Notes: generated by a model from the letters alone, not told the origin. Positions 34,988 through 47,727 are shown, numbered from the stretch's first letter. The stretch is 64,000 nucleotides of DNA from Aralia elata (GCA_034770075.1 CM068379.1:15995506-16059505); one strand, 5' to 3'. Program-made: numbers and translations.

Positions 34988-36771
34988 TCTACATCAAAGG
35001 TGTCACAACAAACAAAAGATCATAAAGCAGTCCTCTATGACACAGCAGCAGAGCCAACACCTATAGATCATAGAACAGTCCTCTATAAAAAGCACATTGC
35101 AGCAATGGCTCGACAAAGATCATAATGATATGCTCTGGGAACGAAAAGCCAAATGAGATCACAGAGCATAATGGAACACAAACTACAGTAAGAAGCGCAT
35201 CAAAGAGCAATGCAAGTACAGTCAGCCACCCTACGAACTGCAAGGCAGCACAAGGCCACAACTGAAGTTAGTAGTGAACTCTACAATCAAAGATACAGGC
35301 TACACCTAAGATAATCGTATAGCAAGAAAGAGTGCCAACTGGATTAAAGATATTACGCCACTTAGAGTTGCTATCCCAAGAAGAGTAGCTGAATAGATAA
35401 AGGCGTATAATAAGTAACTAATTTAAGTGGAGCTCAAACAGTCATATCTGCAGCAGTCAACAAACAGCGCATGTAACTCCATTATCTTAGTACCAGCTAA
35501 TGGATGCTGACTCAGCCATCACTAGCAGACTTAGGGAAGTAAAATACTCAGTAGTACAATAAACAAGTCTGTAGAAAGTTAGTCTCCAACAGAAATAATT
35601 GCAACGGGAAGATATCAATGGAAAGCTTCCAACGGGAAGAAAATGGAGAACTACAAAAGAGAAAACCACACTCGTATGAATGTGTGTGTCGGTATGCAGT
35701 AAGCAAGAACAAGAACACAAATTGTACAACCAGCTAGAAGCTTCACTGCGATATGAGAGGTATGCTAAAGAGCTGGCATACGAGTTAAGAGTCGAATGAC
35801 CAAGAAGCCAATATCTAGAGCAACCAAATCCAGAACGGACAACTCTATGATCAAGCAAGGAACACTATGGGCTGAATGGATAAAAGACTGACTTGGACAA
35901 GTCAACCAGTGTTCAATAGAAGTGAGCATCTACATCTGTTATGTACCAGAGGGAGGAAGGGCTTCAACGACCATCATCAGCAGCATCCAGAAAAAGATCA
36001 CTAACAGCTGCCAAGTACCTAAAGATGAAGGAGATCAAAGTTCATCTTGGCAGCACAACCCAACAAACAATCAACACACCAAAGAGGGCAGGGCGTCCTT
36101 GTCTTAAGTGACTAAACAAAGTCAAGTCTGTTGGACTTGCTGAGTACCGGAGGGTATAAGAGATTCTAAGTCTACTAGGCTTAGTCTACAGGTTCTAAGG
36201 CTGCTGGCCTTGAAGAGTTCTTTGTGAATTGGGTTTCCAAGTCTGCTGGACTTGAGGAGGGTCATAGGATCCTTGTCCGATGGACTAAAAATAACTCAAG
36301 TCTGCGGGACTCAAGAGGGGTTAGAGGATCCGTGTCTGCGGGGCTTGAGGAAGGTCATAGGATCCTTGCCTTTGTGGCTAAAAATAACTGTTATCTGTTA
36401 AACTTGAGGAGGGCGTAGAGTCCTTGTCTTTGTGACTAAAACAATTAGTGGATTCCTACTTGTTGAAGTAGAATAGTGAAGTAGGAGTTATTCAGTCTCC
36501 GAACCACTTAAAATCTCATGTATTATTTACTTTCTGTCATTTACTTTATACTCAATGAACTGCTATATCTGTTATCAACCATACCATAGATTTGTAAATT
36601 AAACTGAGATTATGCTTGAATCTATGAAAAGGTTATTAAATATTATTCCGAAGTGCATGAATTGATTCTCTATTTTCGTAACTGTTATACTTTCATTAAT
36701 AAATGGAAAAAGTTTTAAAGGATCTATTTAACCCCCCCTCTAGATCCACATTGTGTGCCCGGGAACCAACA
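34988..36771 (+). repeat. 3' LTR of element P, right piece
   Basis: Continuation of the P LTR after G1. It contains further GATCATAGAG-like words and a degenerate repeat block (36122-36440). The end shows the SIRE hallmark of a C run (ACCCCCCCTCTAGA), closing GGGAACCAACA. The short ORFs in it are not genes. Confidence 0.78.
36122..36440 (+). repeat. Degenerate repeats near the end of the P LTR
   Basis: Repeated phrases of the form GTCTGCTGGACTTGAGGAGG followed by GGATCCTTGTC and CTAAAAATAACT, with clear units at 36241, 36300, 36333 and about 36394. Unit length is uneven (33-60 bp). Confidence 0.7.
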
Positions 36772-36776
36772 AAGTT

Positions 36777-37353
36777 ATCATTGCATATCTCACTTATTAT
36801 AACATAAACTTCTGACTTTTGGTTTCTCGTTGTTCAAAGCTCAAGTTATTTGCGACCCTCAATATATCTTGATGTTCTATTTCATCCTATTGAGTTTTTA
36901 GATGTTTCCATTCTTGATTATTATCAATAGAGAAATTACACCATACAGATAAGTTTATTGTTGAAAATGTTCATTATTATCATGGTGGGCATTTGTTTTG
37001 CTCACCCTTGCATACTAAAACCTTGCAGCTAAAGTTGAGAGGACGGATGGGTCGTCTACTAGCAAAGGAAAAGGAAAAATGAACAAGTGACGATGATTTG
37101 CTATTATATGAAGACTTGTTTGCTTTTATTTATGTGGTTGCGTAATTAAGACTTATTAGTTATTTATGTTTCTGCATTTTAAAGATGTAATAAAGGTTAG
37201 AAAACCTAGGACTTATTTTGAAAAGCTATGTAACCCTTTTATGGGAGATGTTTTTATTATTAGGTTTGCTTTACCTAAATCTTTTTATTTATGGTTAGAT
37301 AGTTGTTATGTATGGATAGTGGTTTGAGGTAACCCAGATTTGGGGGTGTCACA
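36777..37353 (+). mobile_element. G2: 3' end of a chromovirus-type LTR
   Basis: Ends GATTTGGGGGTGTCACA at 37353, directly inside the gag of element A. The stretch at about 36990-37080 (TTGCTCACCCTTGCAT ... GCAGCTAAAG ... GGAAAAGGAAAA) matches the end block of the T1 LTR in layout. No PBS follows, so it is a solo LTR or a 3' LTR. Its left part lies beyond element P, outside the window. Confidence 0.65.
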
Positions 37354-38658
37354 AATAATCTCTTGATAGAACCCTGAACCACTTTATATTTTTATGCAAC
37401 TCAAAAGTTATATCACATAACGCAGTTCTAAGATCATATATATCAACATTAGGAGAGTTAAAGTCAAATATCTCACTAATATTATTTTCTTGATGATCAG
37501 TGGTGTTGTCTGAAAGAACTTCCATAGCTATTAGACAGAGATTAGTTATTTGAGGTCCTTCATAATTACTTGACTTAGTCAGAATCTGAGTTATTATCTG
37601 AATCACTCTATGATCCCTCAGTTACTTAACCTTTCTCCTTATTTTAGTGCTTTTTGTATCCTCTAAAATCTTTCTTTGGTGTTGACTCCTTCTTCTTCTT
37701 GTCTTTTATCAGCTCCTCTCTAAGAGGTTTGTTGCATTCAGCAATATAATAACCTGGCTTTTTGCAGTTGTAACGCAGATCCTTTGAAGAATCTCTTTTG
37801 TTGTTATTGTATCTTCTGTTGTTGTTTATGCCTTTCCACATAAACTTTCTTAACTTTGTGGCCAGCGGAGCAGTGATATCATCATCATCATCGACATCAA
37901 ATTCATCTTCTATGGGGGGGCTTTTAAAGATATTTTTGTTGCTTTAAGGGCAACATCATTATCTCTCTTGGTTGTTGTTGTAGTCTCTGCTCTTTGATTT
38001 AGTTTGAGCTCATAGGTTAAGACATTTCCATAGAGCTTCTACATTGTCATCTCATGTAGATTCTTTGATTCCTTTATAGCAGTGATTTTGGCATCCCACT
38101 TACCTAGTAAAGCTCTCATGAACTTGATATTAAGGTCCTTATTGGGATAAACCTTTCCAAATGCCCTAAGGGAGTTGAGCAATACATTGAATCTTTCATA
38201 AGTGGCAGTAATGTCTTCACTAAGAATATGGGAAAACATTTCATATAGTTGAGTAAGTAGGAATTGCTTGTTTTCATGAACTTCTTCAGTGCCTTCATGC
38301 ATGATAAGAAGAGCTTCTCATACTTCTTGGGCAGTTTTACAGTTTACAACATTCTAAAATAGTTCATCTTCAAGAGCCATGAACAGAATGTTATTAGCTC
38401 TTTTGTTAAATGCTACAAGCTTCTTCTCGTTCTCGGTCCACTCTACTCTTTGCTTAACTGCTACTTTGTTGGATCATCAGAGGTAGGAGCTAGCTTCATT
38501 GGGATGTAGAAGCCATTCAACATAGCATCAAATAGCTCGTCATCAATAGCATCTATATACACCTATATACGAATCTTCCAGTTAGTAAATTTATCTTTGT
38601 TGCACAAAGATGGCTTGTTTCCACCACCAAGCTCAGAACTGATTTTGGTTAGTGTCAT
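37354..38658 (-). pseudogene. gag: Copia gag of element A, decayed
   Basis: The start codon on the minus strand is at 38658. Open pieces show the copia gag core (LTQLYEMFSHIL, YERFNVLLNSLR, GKVYPNKDLNIKFMRALL) at 38302-38039. A degenerate nucleocapsid zinc knuckle follows near 37770 (YNCKKPGYYIAEC; the first Cys and the His are lost), with a Lys-rich tail. Several stops and frameshifts break it, among them one within the first 35 codons. The frame ends at 37354 where LTR G2 was inserted; the matching point in element B is about 57690. Confidence 0.75.
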
Positions 38659-38698
38659 GGATCTACTCAAACGATTAAGCTAGTTCAAGAGAACCAAA

Positions 38699-38710
38699 GC
38701 TCTGATACTA
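38699..38710 (-). promoter_or_regulatory. Primer-binding site of element A (tRNA-iMet)
   Basis: On the minus strand TAGTATCAGAGC, one base off the initiator-Met consensus, two bases after the LTR end. Confidence 0.75.
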
Positions 38711-38712
38711 CA

Positions 38713-39890
38713 TGTTATTCCCATATGCACAAAGAGATCTAGAAGGGAGATGAATAGATCTTTTAAAACTTTTGGTTTAGAGAATTATTACCAATATTAA
38801 ATTAAGTAAGTTAATTTAATGATTAAGCACAGCGGAATGATGTTTTGAAAAACTCCTTCAAAGATTAATAAGAAATCATAGTTCTAAATTTAGTGTAAAA
38901 CAGTGTAGACAAGTCACATGGATAAAACGTAGAGTGCAGAAAGTAAGTGTAATAAAGTAAATGACACAAATATTTTTAAGAGGTTCGGAACACAAAAGTC
39001 TCTGAGTCCTCTCTTCTACTCTGCGAGTAGCGATATTCCACTAAGGAAGGGTAATCACTCAGATTACAGTTCACAAAGAACTGTTTTACAACTGATTCAC
39101 TAAGAATCTCTTAAGTCACACAGACTTGAATTACACTAATCACCAATATGACAATTACAAAGGAATTTAATGATTTGAGGCGCTGCTAAGTAACATTAAG
39201 CTTCTTGATCACATGACTTAGTAGTAGATGAGATTTCTAAAACTTAGAGTGAGTAGACTATGAGCTTAGACAGGTAGCACTTTGACTTGATCAATTTTTC
39301 TCTTTCTGTTTCTTTGATTATTTGAGGATGCTCGCCTTTTATAGCTTCACTTTAGGATCTTCCCATTCTGATTTGACCGCTATTCCATTATAAATGGACA
39401 TCTGTCAATTTCCAATTGTTTAACTTTAAAAAGTTATCAGCTAGAACCACTCCAGCTCACTTTTATCGTACTCTTCTAGGTGCAGATATAGCTGTTAGAC
39501 ACAACTTCAGGAATATTTTGAGTCTTAGGTGTACAACATTGTTATAACTTGTTAGAAAAGATGAGCTCTATGATTCTGCTTAATCGCTAAGTTATATATC
39601 CGATACTAGAGTGACTTGCCATGAAGGCTTGACTCTACGATCGGTCTCCATGCTCTACGATCTCAGAATACTTCCTGGTCTTCAACTCTACGATCAGTCT
39701 TCAGACTTAGCTTTTGAATAATACATTTATATTGAGGAATGGATCAGCCTAACAAATTTGATCTCTATACTAAGTCCTTTTACATAAATTGTCTTTCTAA
39801 GGACTTTATAAAAGCTAATGATTTTACAAATATACATTAATTCTTATTTCATTATCAAATCAAACATATGCGTAAGTTAGAGTACTAATA
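38713..39890 (-). repeat. 5' LTR of element A
   Basis: Plus-strand start TGTTATTCCC. The plus-strand end is ACTAATA where ACTAACA is expected, so the terminal dinucleotide is mutated. It contains a cluster of TCTACGATC words at 39635-39700. Confidence 0.75.
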
Positions 39891-40027
39891 AAAAGAATAC
39901 AAAATCGTTGTATTCAATTTTGTTTTCTCAATGTCTTCATATTTTTACAATTTGTATTTCAAGTTTTAGTCCACTTCTTTTATACTATAGATTTCTTTCA
40001 ATAATATAACTATTTTGCCTTTTGCTA

Positions 40028-40060
<33 letters not shown>

Positions 40061-40075
40061 TAGAATCTATAACAA
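39891..40075. other. AT-rich flank with (AT)n(AC)n microsatellite
   Basis: No ORF. A run of AT then AC dinucleotides lies at 40028-40060, next to the left inverted arm. Confidence 0.7.
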
Positions 40076-41025
40076 GTAGTTACTATGGACCAAAATTGGG
40101 CATACATCATCTCTACCATGCATTAATTGAAGGAACGGCTAGGATTATAAACTTAAAATTTTCGTCCACTACTAATAGTAGCAGACGGATTTTTCTTAAA
40201 TAATACATGAAATTTGGTCAAATTTATGCCTTCAACCTATTCAGCTAGCATAGATTTTAAATGGTCCGCTACTAATAGTAGCAGACGTAGATTAAAATAT
40301 TGTGTCAGTGTGAATTCAGTAATTCAGTCTTCAAATCTTCAAAGCTGAATAAGATTATTAAAATATTTAACATAGGTATGTTCCAAATCCTTAACATAAA
40401 CCTTGCCTTTATTGAATAGGATGATTAAAATATTTAACATAGGTATTTTCTGAGCAGAGAGAAAGGGAAAAATCCTAGAAATAGTAAATTGAGGAGAGAG
40501 CAAAAAAAAGATGGAATTTGAGGGGAAAAATTTGTTATTCTCATAAAGGCACAAAGAGATCTAGAAGGGGGATGAATAGATTCTTTAAATTTTCTTTTTA
40601 AAGAAATATTACCAAATCAATTAAGCAAGTTAATTGATTGATTAAGCACAACGAAATTGTATTATTAAAAACCCTTCAAAGATTATCAGAAAATATATAG
40701 TTCTAAATTTAGTGAGCAAATGCAGAAATAAGTCATAGTTATAAAAAACGTAGAGTAACAAAATATGAAATGCAGAAAGTTAAAAACACGAGATCTTTAA
40801 GAGGTTTAGAACACAAAAGTCTCCTAATCCTTTCTTCTACTCCACGAGTAGAGATATTCCACTAAGGAGGGTAATCACCAAGATTATAGTTCACTAAGAA
40901 CTTTTACACAACTAATTCGCAAAGAATCCTTTAAGTCACAAAGACTTGGGTTACAAGAGATCACTAATAGCTAATTACACACTAAGAAAAGATATTTGTT
41001 TTGAGGTGCTGCTAAGTTGCTTCAA

Positions 41026-41485
41026 GATTAGATGAAGAAACAAAAATAGAGGGATTTAAACCCTCGGTAAATAAAAGCCTACATTGTAGTTCCAATGCTA
41101 TGCCTTCAACCACTCGGCCATCTCTCCTACATAATGATTATGACCCAAAAACTGAGCGAATAACAAGATATTCATATTAGATTATTGGATAGGGACGACC
41201 AATCAATTTTAACTATAAAAATACATTAAATTTACATTAAAATAAAAATCAAAGAAAGTTATTTCCTTTAAGGCTCTACAGATAAATAGAAAATTCTTTT
41301 TTACGAAAACTGTTAAAAAAATCTATTTGTGTTTGTGAAAACAACATCCTCCTCTTTTTTGTTATTTTATACCAGTACCGGATTTAATCACTAAATTAGA
41401 ACGAATTCATTGATTAGTGGGTTTATATTTTTTACACTATGGTTAATGGATATTTTTAGATCATGATTCTATTTAAACTATGATA
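41026..41485 (-). other. Probable plastid-type DNA insertion (NUPT) in the B LTR
   Basis: Sequence absent from the corresponding place in the 5' LTR (about 59545-59565) and containing a plastid-type tRNA-Ser gene. The flank 5' of the tRNA (41128-41470) is AT-rich non-coding DNA, as expected between trnS-GGA and its plastid neighbour, but I cannot confirm it. A mitochondrial source is possible, since plant mitochondria often hold a plastid-derived copy of this tRNA. Confidence 0.65.
41041..41127 (-). pseudogene. trnS-GGA: Plastid-type tRNA-Ser(GGA), degraded
   Basis: 87 nt on the minus strand starting GGAGAGATGGCCGAGTGG. The D-arm is intact, the anticodon GGA is at 41093-41091, and a long variable arm is present, as in class II tRNAs. 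The T-loop reads TTTAAAT where plastid genes have TTCGAAT. The 3' half of the acceptor stem has changed to a T run, and the 3' side of the anticodon stem has two changes, so neither stem closes properly. These changes rule out a working tRNA. The match is to the plastid trnS-GGA pattern as I know it. Confidence 0.82.
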
Positions 41486-42220
41486 GACCTAGCAACAGAA
41501 TGTGTTTCTTAGAATCGTAGAGTGAAGCTTGTATGAACTCAAAGTTTCAGTACTTAGACTTGATCGATTCGTTATATATCTGATGCTTGAAATTGTTATC
41601 CTTATATAGAGTTCTCTGGGGATCTTCCCGTTGAAAAGTTATCGTTGCTCCATTCTGGCTTGGACACTTGTCATTCTTCAATTGTTTGACTTCAAATTGT
41701 TACATGCTTAGACAACCTTAGGTCATTTTCATCAGTACCATGAACAGTGCAATAGTAGGCACGTGTCCTTTGACTATACTGAAATAGCTGTTAGATAGAG
41801 GCTTTGTCGACTTGTCCCTATCGTAAAATCATCAAAGCATAACCTCAGATGGTCAAGTGTTAAGGTTTATGAACCTTGTCATAACCTGCCACTTCCTTGT
41901 CAAATGACTGTACTCTATGATTTAGACTTTCTTATAGTAAAATCGTAGAATGATTTTCTGCTCTACGAACTTTGGTGACTCTGCGATTTTGGCTCTACGA
42001 TCGGGCTTATAGCTCTACGTTGGCCAAGAACAATATAGCTATTACAGAGGGTTAACTTTATGATTTGGATCAACCTAACAAGTTTGATCCCTAAAGAAAG
42101 TCCTTTTACATAAGATTCCTTTCATAAGGACTTTACAAAATTTATTTGCATACAAATATACATTAAGGTATAATCATCATCAAATCAAATAGAACTAAAC
42201 ATAAATTGTAAGTACTAACA

Positions 42221-42235
42221 ATCTCCCCCTATTTG
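42221..42235 (-). promoter_or_regulatory. Polypurine tract of element B
   Basis: On the minus strand CAAATAGGGGGAGAT directly before the 3' LTR. Identical to the PPT region of element P. Confidence 0.85.
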
Positions 42236-42239
42236 ATGA

Positions 42240-44500
42240 TGACAAAACAAGCAGTTTAAATTCAATCATCAATTCTAATGCAAGATAATACATGAATTTT
42301 AAATATGCCTAAGTATATAGTGAGCAGCTGTATTGTCTAGAAAGAAAATAATGAATTTTTATTGATAATAAAAATATTACAAGTGTTTGAAAAGAATTAT
42401 AAGTTTTATTAGACAATAAATAAAAAGAAAATAACTAAAGTCATTCTATAAGGTTTTCTCCAGGGGAGATTTTTTTTTCCTCAGCCCTTCTCCTTTCAGG
42501 TATTTGGTTTGCCTATTTTTATCTTCTTCCCAGTTCCTCTAAAGTGTCTTTTGGGCCAGAATATGGTATATTTGGCTATTATTCTCCTTTAATGTTGATC
42601 CCATACAAATTTCTATTTAAGAAGTTTGGATCATTTATGGCTGACAGTCTCTATCCAGTAAAAGTAACCCCACTTGACAACTGTGGAGTTCTTAAAGACT
42701 GACTTCGGCCAAGAGGAACAACTTGAGGCTTAGGAGGCACAGGTTTGGAAAGAGGAGGAGCAATTGAGGATTGAGAGGTTTTACCTTTACCTTTACTAGT
42801 AGGAGCTGCTTTTTTTCTCTCTTTTCCCCTTTTTTGTCAGCATCCTCTTTAAGAGCAGTCACCTCTGCTATAAGAAAGCGTATGGTTTCCACCATAGACT
42901 CCACTTTAACTCTAGAGAGGATGACTTCTCGTTTCAGTTCTTCAAACTTCTTTGTCTGAGTTTTGCCTATGATCATATATCATCGCCATAACATTACTAG
43001 TTCTGGTAATAACATCACTAGCAAATTTCTTGAACTAATAGATGTTATAGCTTAGTCCAAAGACCTTGTCGGTGAGAAGCTTCATTAAGGAGGAATTTTT
43101 TTCTTGCATCTTTTTCACAGCTTCATGAAGTATATACATGTTATAGGGTATTTTTTGGTGAGTATTCTGTTGTATGTACAGGTGAAATAGTTAGGAAAAG
43201 TGTTTAGGGTTGGTCAGTTTAGGTTACGATTGTAGGGTTTTGGGACTCTACTATCGTAACGTTGGATAGGTTTGGAGAGAAAAAAAGATAAGTTTAAAGA
43301 TAGGAAATTTTGAGTACCTAATGTATGCTCTACATGCGTAGTATTGGACTCTACGAGCACTTCATAGCATGAGTTTGCTCAAATATGTTCCTTATTTCTT
43401 CTTCTTCTATAAGTTTAGCTTTTACTTTGTGCATCAAAGAAGAGCTGGTGATGGTGACCTTATTGATATGCCAGATGGAGCTGAAGAGCTCCCATAAGAG
43501 ATGATTTTTCTGGTGAACTATAGGATTCTTAGGAAGCTCTGAGACAACATTACATTGAGAAACTTCTAATAAGTCCAGGTGATGTAGCTCAGATCTCCCA
43601 TTGGAAAGGACTTCATCCAGGGAATAACTAGTAGAAAGTAAAATAGCCTATCACTATTATTATTGAAGATAATAGTTGACCTGTCTATTACATCATCCTC
43701 TTTTTTATCTTGAGCATCTGACCCTTTAACCCCTTGCTTTAACATTCATAGGGTTAAAAATATCTTCAATCATTTCTTTATCTTTCTCCCCATGAGTTGT
43801 AGTTATTTTTTGTTCTGAAGCAGATTGGATGATTGGAAAATGTAGACGAGGAGGGCTTCCAAGCGTATTGATGATGTCCTTTAACACTGAATTAATGATT
43901 TTGTTGAGCTCTAAGGAATCATCAAAAGAGCTTTCATCTTTGTTCTCCCCCTCAGTTGTAGCCTTCTCTGGCTCTGCAGGCTTAGAGGCCTTTTTGACCT
44001 TCTTCTTTAGGGTTATCTTCTTCAATCTTTTTCTTTTTGGTTATGGCTCAGGTATAAGAACCTTTATAGCCATATCTTTTTGTATGACCTCAGGCTCATA
44101 GGCCTTCTCAGCCATCGTTGTATCATCATTTGGCTATGGTATATCAGTCGTCCTAGCCATTTCGTCAGCAACAGCTTCAAACTCTATGATCAAAGAGTGA
44201 GACTCTATGATTGGTTAAGCATCAATTGGTTTTTTGGAATTATGTGGCAGTTACTTTTTCGTCAAACACTCTTAAGCTTGATTGTGTTGACACGTGCCTC
44301 AAGCCCTTGGTTTTCACTCAACGATTCATTAGATATAAACGGATATCGTATAGTTATTTTACGTAGAGTAAAAAATAGCTCAACAATTTATCATTGCTCT
44401 ACGATCCACTCTACAATTTCTTCTTTATTTTACGATCTCATTCCTACATGGTTAGTCTTTCAAGTAAATATTATGAACCTAAGGTTAACATGCCTAGCTC
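42240..44500 (-). pseudogene. Env-like region of element B, heavily decayed
   Basis: Occupies the interval between RNase H and the PPT. Remaining open pieces are a Lys/Glu-rich stretch at 44025-43726 (KKVKKASKPAEPEKATTEGE) and a coiled-coil-like piece at 42976-42692 (KKFEELKREVILSRVKVE). The composition and order, basic linker then coiled coil then Lys-rich tail, match the better-preserved ORF of element P. No membrane segment is seen. The short plus-strand frames over this interval are shadows. Confidence 0.55.
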
Positions 44501-44509
44501 ACTTATTAA

Positions 44510-47500
44510 TTTATTAAATCTGGATTCATCTAATGGCTTAGTAAACACATCAGCTAATTGATTTTTTGTTAGGATAAAATGCAAGGTGATATTGCCATTT
44601 TAAACATGATCCCTAATAAATTGATGCCTTATATTAATGTTAGTTCTAGAATGTAGAACATGATTATGTGTGATTGCTATAGCACTAGTGTTATCACATA
44701 ATATAAGAATAGACTTGAAATCAAACTCATAGTCAGCTAGCTGATTTTTCATCTAAAAGATTTGAGCACAGCATCTTCCAGCAACAATATACTCAGCCCC
44801 TATAGTTAAAGTTGACACTGAGTTTTGTTTCTTGCTAAACCATGAAACTAGTCTATTTCCAAGCAATTGACAAGTTCTACTAGTACTTTTCCTGTCTATT
44901 TTTATCTTGTAAAGTCAGCATCTAAATATCTAATTAGATCAAAGAGAGACTTATTGGGATACCACAAACCCAAATTTAGAGTACCCTTGAGGTATTTAAA
45001 AATTCTCTTAACATAAATCAAATGAGATTCTTAATGATTAGCTTGAAATCTAGCACAAATACATGTAGAAAATAAAATATCAGGCTTACTAGCAGTTAAG
45101 TATAGGAGAGAGACAATCATACATCTGTATTGAGTTACGTCAATACTTTTATCTTGTTCATCTTTGTTTAGCTTAGTTGCAGCAGCCATAGGAGTCTTCA
45201 TGGGGATAGCTGATTCCATGACATATTTCTTAAGTAAGTCTTTGATTTACTTAGTTTGGTTGATGAATATACCTTCATCAGATTATTTTACTTGAAGTCC
45301 AAGGAAGAAATTCAGCTCTCTCATCATGCTCATCTCATACTTGCTCGCATTAAGCTTGACAAATCTCTCATGTAGTTTTTCACCAATAAAGCCAAATATG
45401 ATATCATCCACATAAATTTGTACTAACAATATCTTATCTTTATGTTTTCTAAGGAATAGTGTTGTGTCTACTCTACCTCTATTGAATCCGTTTCCAATGA
45501 GAAAATTAGTTAAAGTATCATACCATGCTCCAGGTGCTTATTTTAAACCATATAATGCTTTATCTAGTTTATACACATGATTAAAGTGAGTAGGATCAAC
45601 AAAATCTGGGGGATGTTCTACATAAACCTCTTCTTGAAGTTCTCCATTGAGAAATATACTCTTGATATCCATCTAAAATACTTTGAACTTTATGTGGGCA
45701 GTATAGGCAATGAACATTCTGACTCATCATAGTCAATGCCTTCTTCGTGAAAGTAACTTTTAGCCATTAGTCTTGCCTTATTCTTTGTGATCACTTCACT
45801 TGCATCCATCTTGTTTCTAAAAACCCAGTTAGTGTCAATGACTAGATGATTTCTTGGTCTTGGAACCAGTCTCCAGACTTTATTTCTTTCAAATTAGGTT
45901 GACTCTTCTTGTATTGTCTCGATCTAGCTTAAATCTTGAAGAGCTTCATCACTCTACTTAGATTCTATTTGAGATAGAAAGCTTAAATCAAAACGCTTAT
46001 TTTGGGTTATAGATCTTGTTATGACTCTTGTATTTGGATCACCAATTATCAGGTCTTCAGTGTGATCTCTAGCCCATCTTCTAGTTAGAATGTACGTCCT
46101 TATGTCTTCTGATCTGAAGACTTCAAGGTTTAACTCATCTTCACGTTCTAGTGCAGGAGGATCTTCAAGTCATAGAGTTCCTAGATCTGTAATAGGAGGC
46201 TCTACGATTTCTTCAATCGGCTCTACAATCACTGAGTTGTTGATCATAGAGTCTTCTTACTTTACGTTTACTTGATCCTGCTTTATAATTTTATCAAACA
46301 CTACAACCTTACTTGGCTCAACATTGTCAGTCTCATCAAAGGTAATATGAATAGAAACTTCAACATTTAACAATCATTTATTGAAAACTCTATAGGATTT
46401 ATTATCAATAGAATAGCCAAGAAAGATACATTCATAATATCTGACTTAGGTTGAAATTTAGTTTGAGGCCTTCTACCATTATTGAGAATATAGCAAACAC
46501 AACCAAAGATATAAAAGTAACCAATGTTGGCCTTTTTTCCTTTCCACAACTCATAGGGTGTCTTCTTATGAATGGAGTGGATAAGAAATCTGTTCTGAAT
46601 GTAGCAATCAGTACTGATAGCTTCAGCCCAAAAATATTCTAATAATCTTGTAGCTATTTAGAGTGTTCTTCCTGCTTCAATAAAAGTTTTGTTCTTCCTT
46701 TCAGCTACACTATTTTGTTGAGGAGTTCTTGGTGTAGAGAAGTTGTGAGGGATGTCATTATCTTCACAGAACTTGTCTACTTTAGAAAGATCAAACTCTT
46801 TTCCATGATCACTCCTTATAGCTTTGATCTTTTCACCCTTCTCATTCTCAACCAGCTTGAAATAATTGATTAACTAAGAGCTGGTGTCATCCTTTAAAGC
46901 CAGAAAGAATACCTATATGAATCTTGTGTGATCATCCACTATGACTAGTGAATACTTCTTTCCTCCAAGCTTGGCAGTGGGAATAGGGACAAACAGATCC
47001 ATATATAGCAATTGTAAGGGCGTATTGTTGGAGTTGATTTTCTTGTTCTTGAATGAGATTTTGGTTTGCATTTTCAACTGACATGCTTTATAAGGCCTGT
47101 CTTTGATGAAGTTAAGCTTAGGTAAACCAGAGACCAAATCTTTGAAAACTAGTTTGGACATGTTTTTGAAGTTTAGATGAGATAATCTTTTATACCATAA
47201 CCAGCTTACATATTCAGAAGTTTCGGCAAATAAGCAAGTTGTTTCAGTAAAACTCAGTTTGGCTAGATTCACCACATATATATTTTCATCTCTAGTTCCA
47301 GTTAGCTTGATAGAATTTGTCTCTGGGTCTCTTACTTGACATTGATTGTTGAGGAAGATAACTTTGTGCCATTTGTCAAATAATGGGCTAATGCTCAGTA
47401 AGTTGTGCTTCAAAGCTTCAACAAATGCTATTTTGCTGAAAGAGATTACACCATTTCCTATTGTGTCATATCCTCTTGTCTTTCCTGAATTATTATCTCC

Positions 47501-47722
47501 AAAGATAACAGTAGGGCCATCTTTTTTTACAAAGTTTGACAATAGACATTTGTTACCAATTATATGTCTTGAGCATCCACTATCTAGATACCATGTTGAG
47601 TTAGTGGAGTTGTTATCTTACAAGAGAAATTAAACTTTACTTTGGTACCCAGACTTGCTTAGGTCTTGATGAGTTAGTGTTCTTATAAACCCAAACCTGC
47701 GTAACTTTAGGCCTCACATACA
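44510..47722 (-). pseudogene. pol: Copia protease-integrase-RT-RNase H of element B, decayed
   Basis: Read on the minus strand from 47722. A second zinc knuckle straddles the L insertion. The protease active site LDSGCSRH lies near 47570-47593. The pre-integrase/integrase zinc finger near 47200 reads WLWYKRLSHLNF (first His replaced by Tyr). The integrase core starts at LLYMDLFVP near 46990. RT has the catalytic YVDD box at 45391-45420 and the later SLLYLTASKPDI near 45110. RNase H acidic motifs DADFT, GAEY and CDNTSA follow at about 44910, 44795 and 44690. Many stops and shifts break every domain. INT before RT is diagnostic for Ty1/copia. Confidence 0.83.
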
Positions 47723-47727
47723 CAAGA

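Larger units (their letters stand above)
1..36771 (+). mobile_element. Element P: SIRE-type Ty1/copia retrotransposon, 3' part, split by nested insertions
   Basis: The window opens inside the 3' internal part of a copia element. Visible in order are an env-like ORF (208-2873), a polypurine tract ending at 3265, and a 3' LTR that starts TGTTGGGAAT at 3266 and ends CCAACA at 36771. The LTR is cut at 4475/34988 by solo LTR G1 and everything nested in it; without the insert it is about 3.0 kb. The G-rich polypurine tract, the run of C followed by TCTAGA near the LTR end, and an ORF placed after pol all fit the SIRE lineage. Gag, protease, integrase and RT lie left of the window. The right flank AAGTT (36772-36776) should be one copy of its target-site duplication; the other is off-window. 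Confidence 0.8.
37354..39890 (-). mobile_element. Element A: 5' part of a SIRE-type copia element
   Basis: Read on the minus strand: 5' LTR (39890 down to 38713), PBS, then gag down to 37354 where LTR G2 cuts in. It is closely related to element B: gag and LTR align along their length. The rest lies beyond G2 and P, outside the window. Confidence 0.8.
40533..42220 (-). repeat. 3' LTR of element B, with plastid-DNA insertion
   Basis: Plus-strand start TGTTATTCTC, end GTACTAACA. It is longer than the 5' LTR because of an insertion of about 450 bp at 41026-41485 that the other LTR lacks. TCTACGATC words lie near 41990. A 60-bp stretch with more such words, present in the other LTR near 60070-60150, is missing here. 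Confidence 0.82.

Noticed and set aside
41041..41127. Functional nuclear tRNA-Ser gene
   Set aside because: Acceptor and anticodon stems are broken and the T-loop is altered; the sequence is plastid-type inside a retrotransposon LTR.
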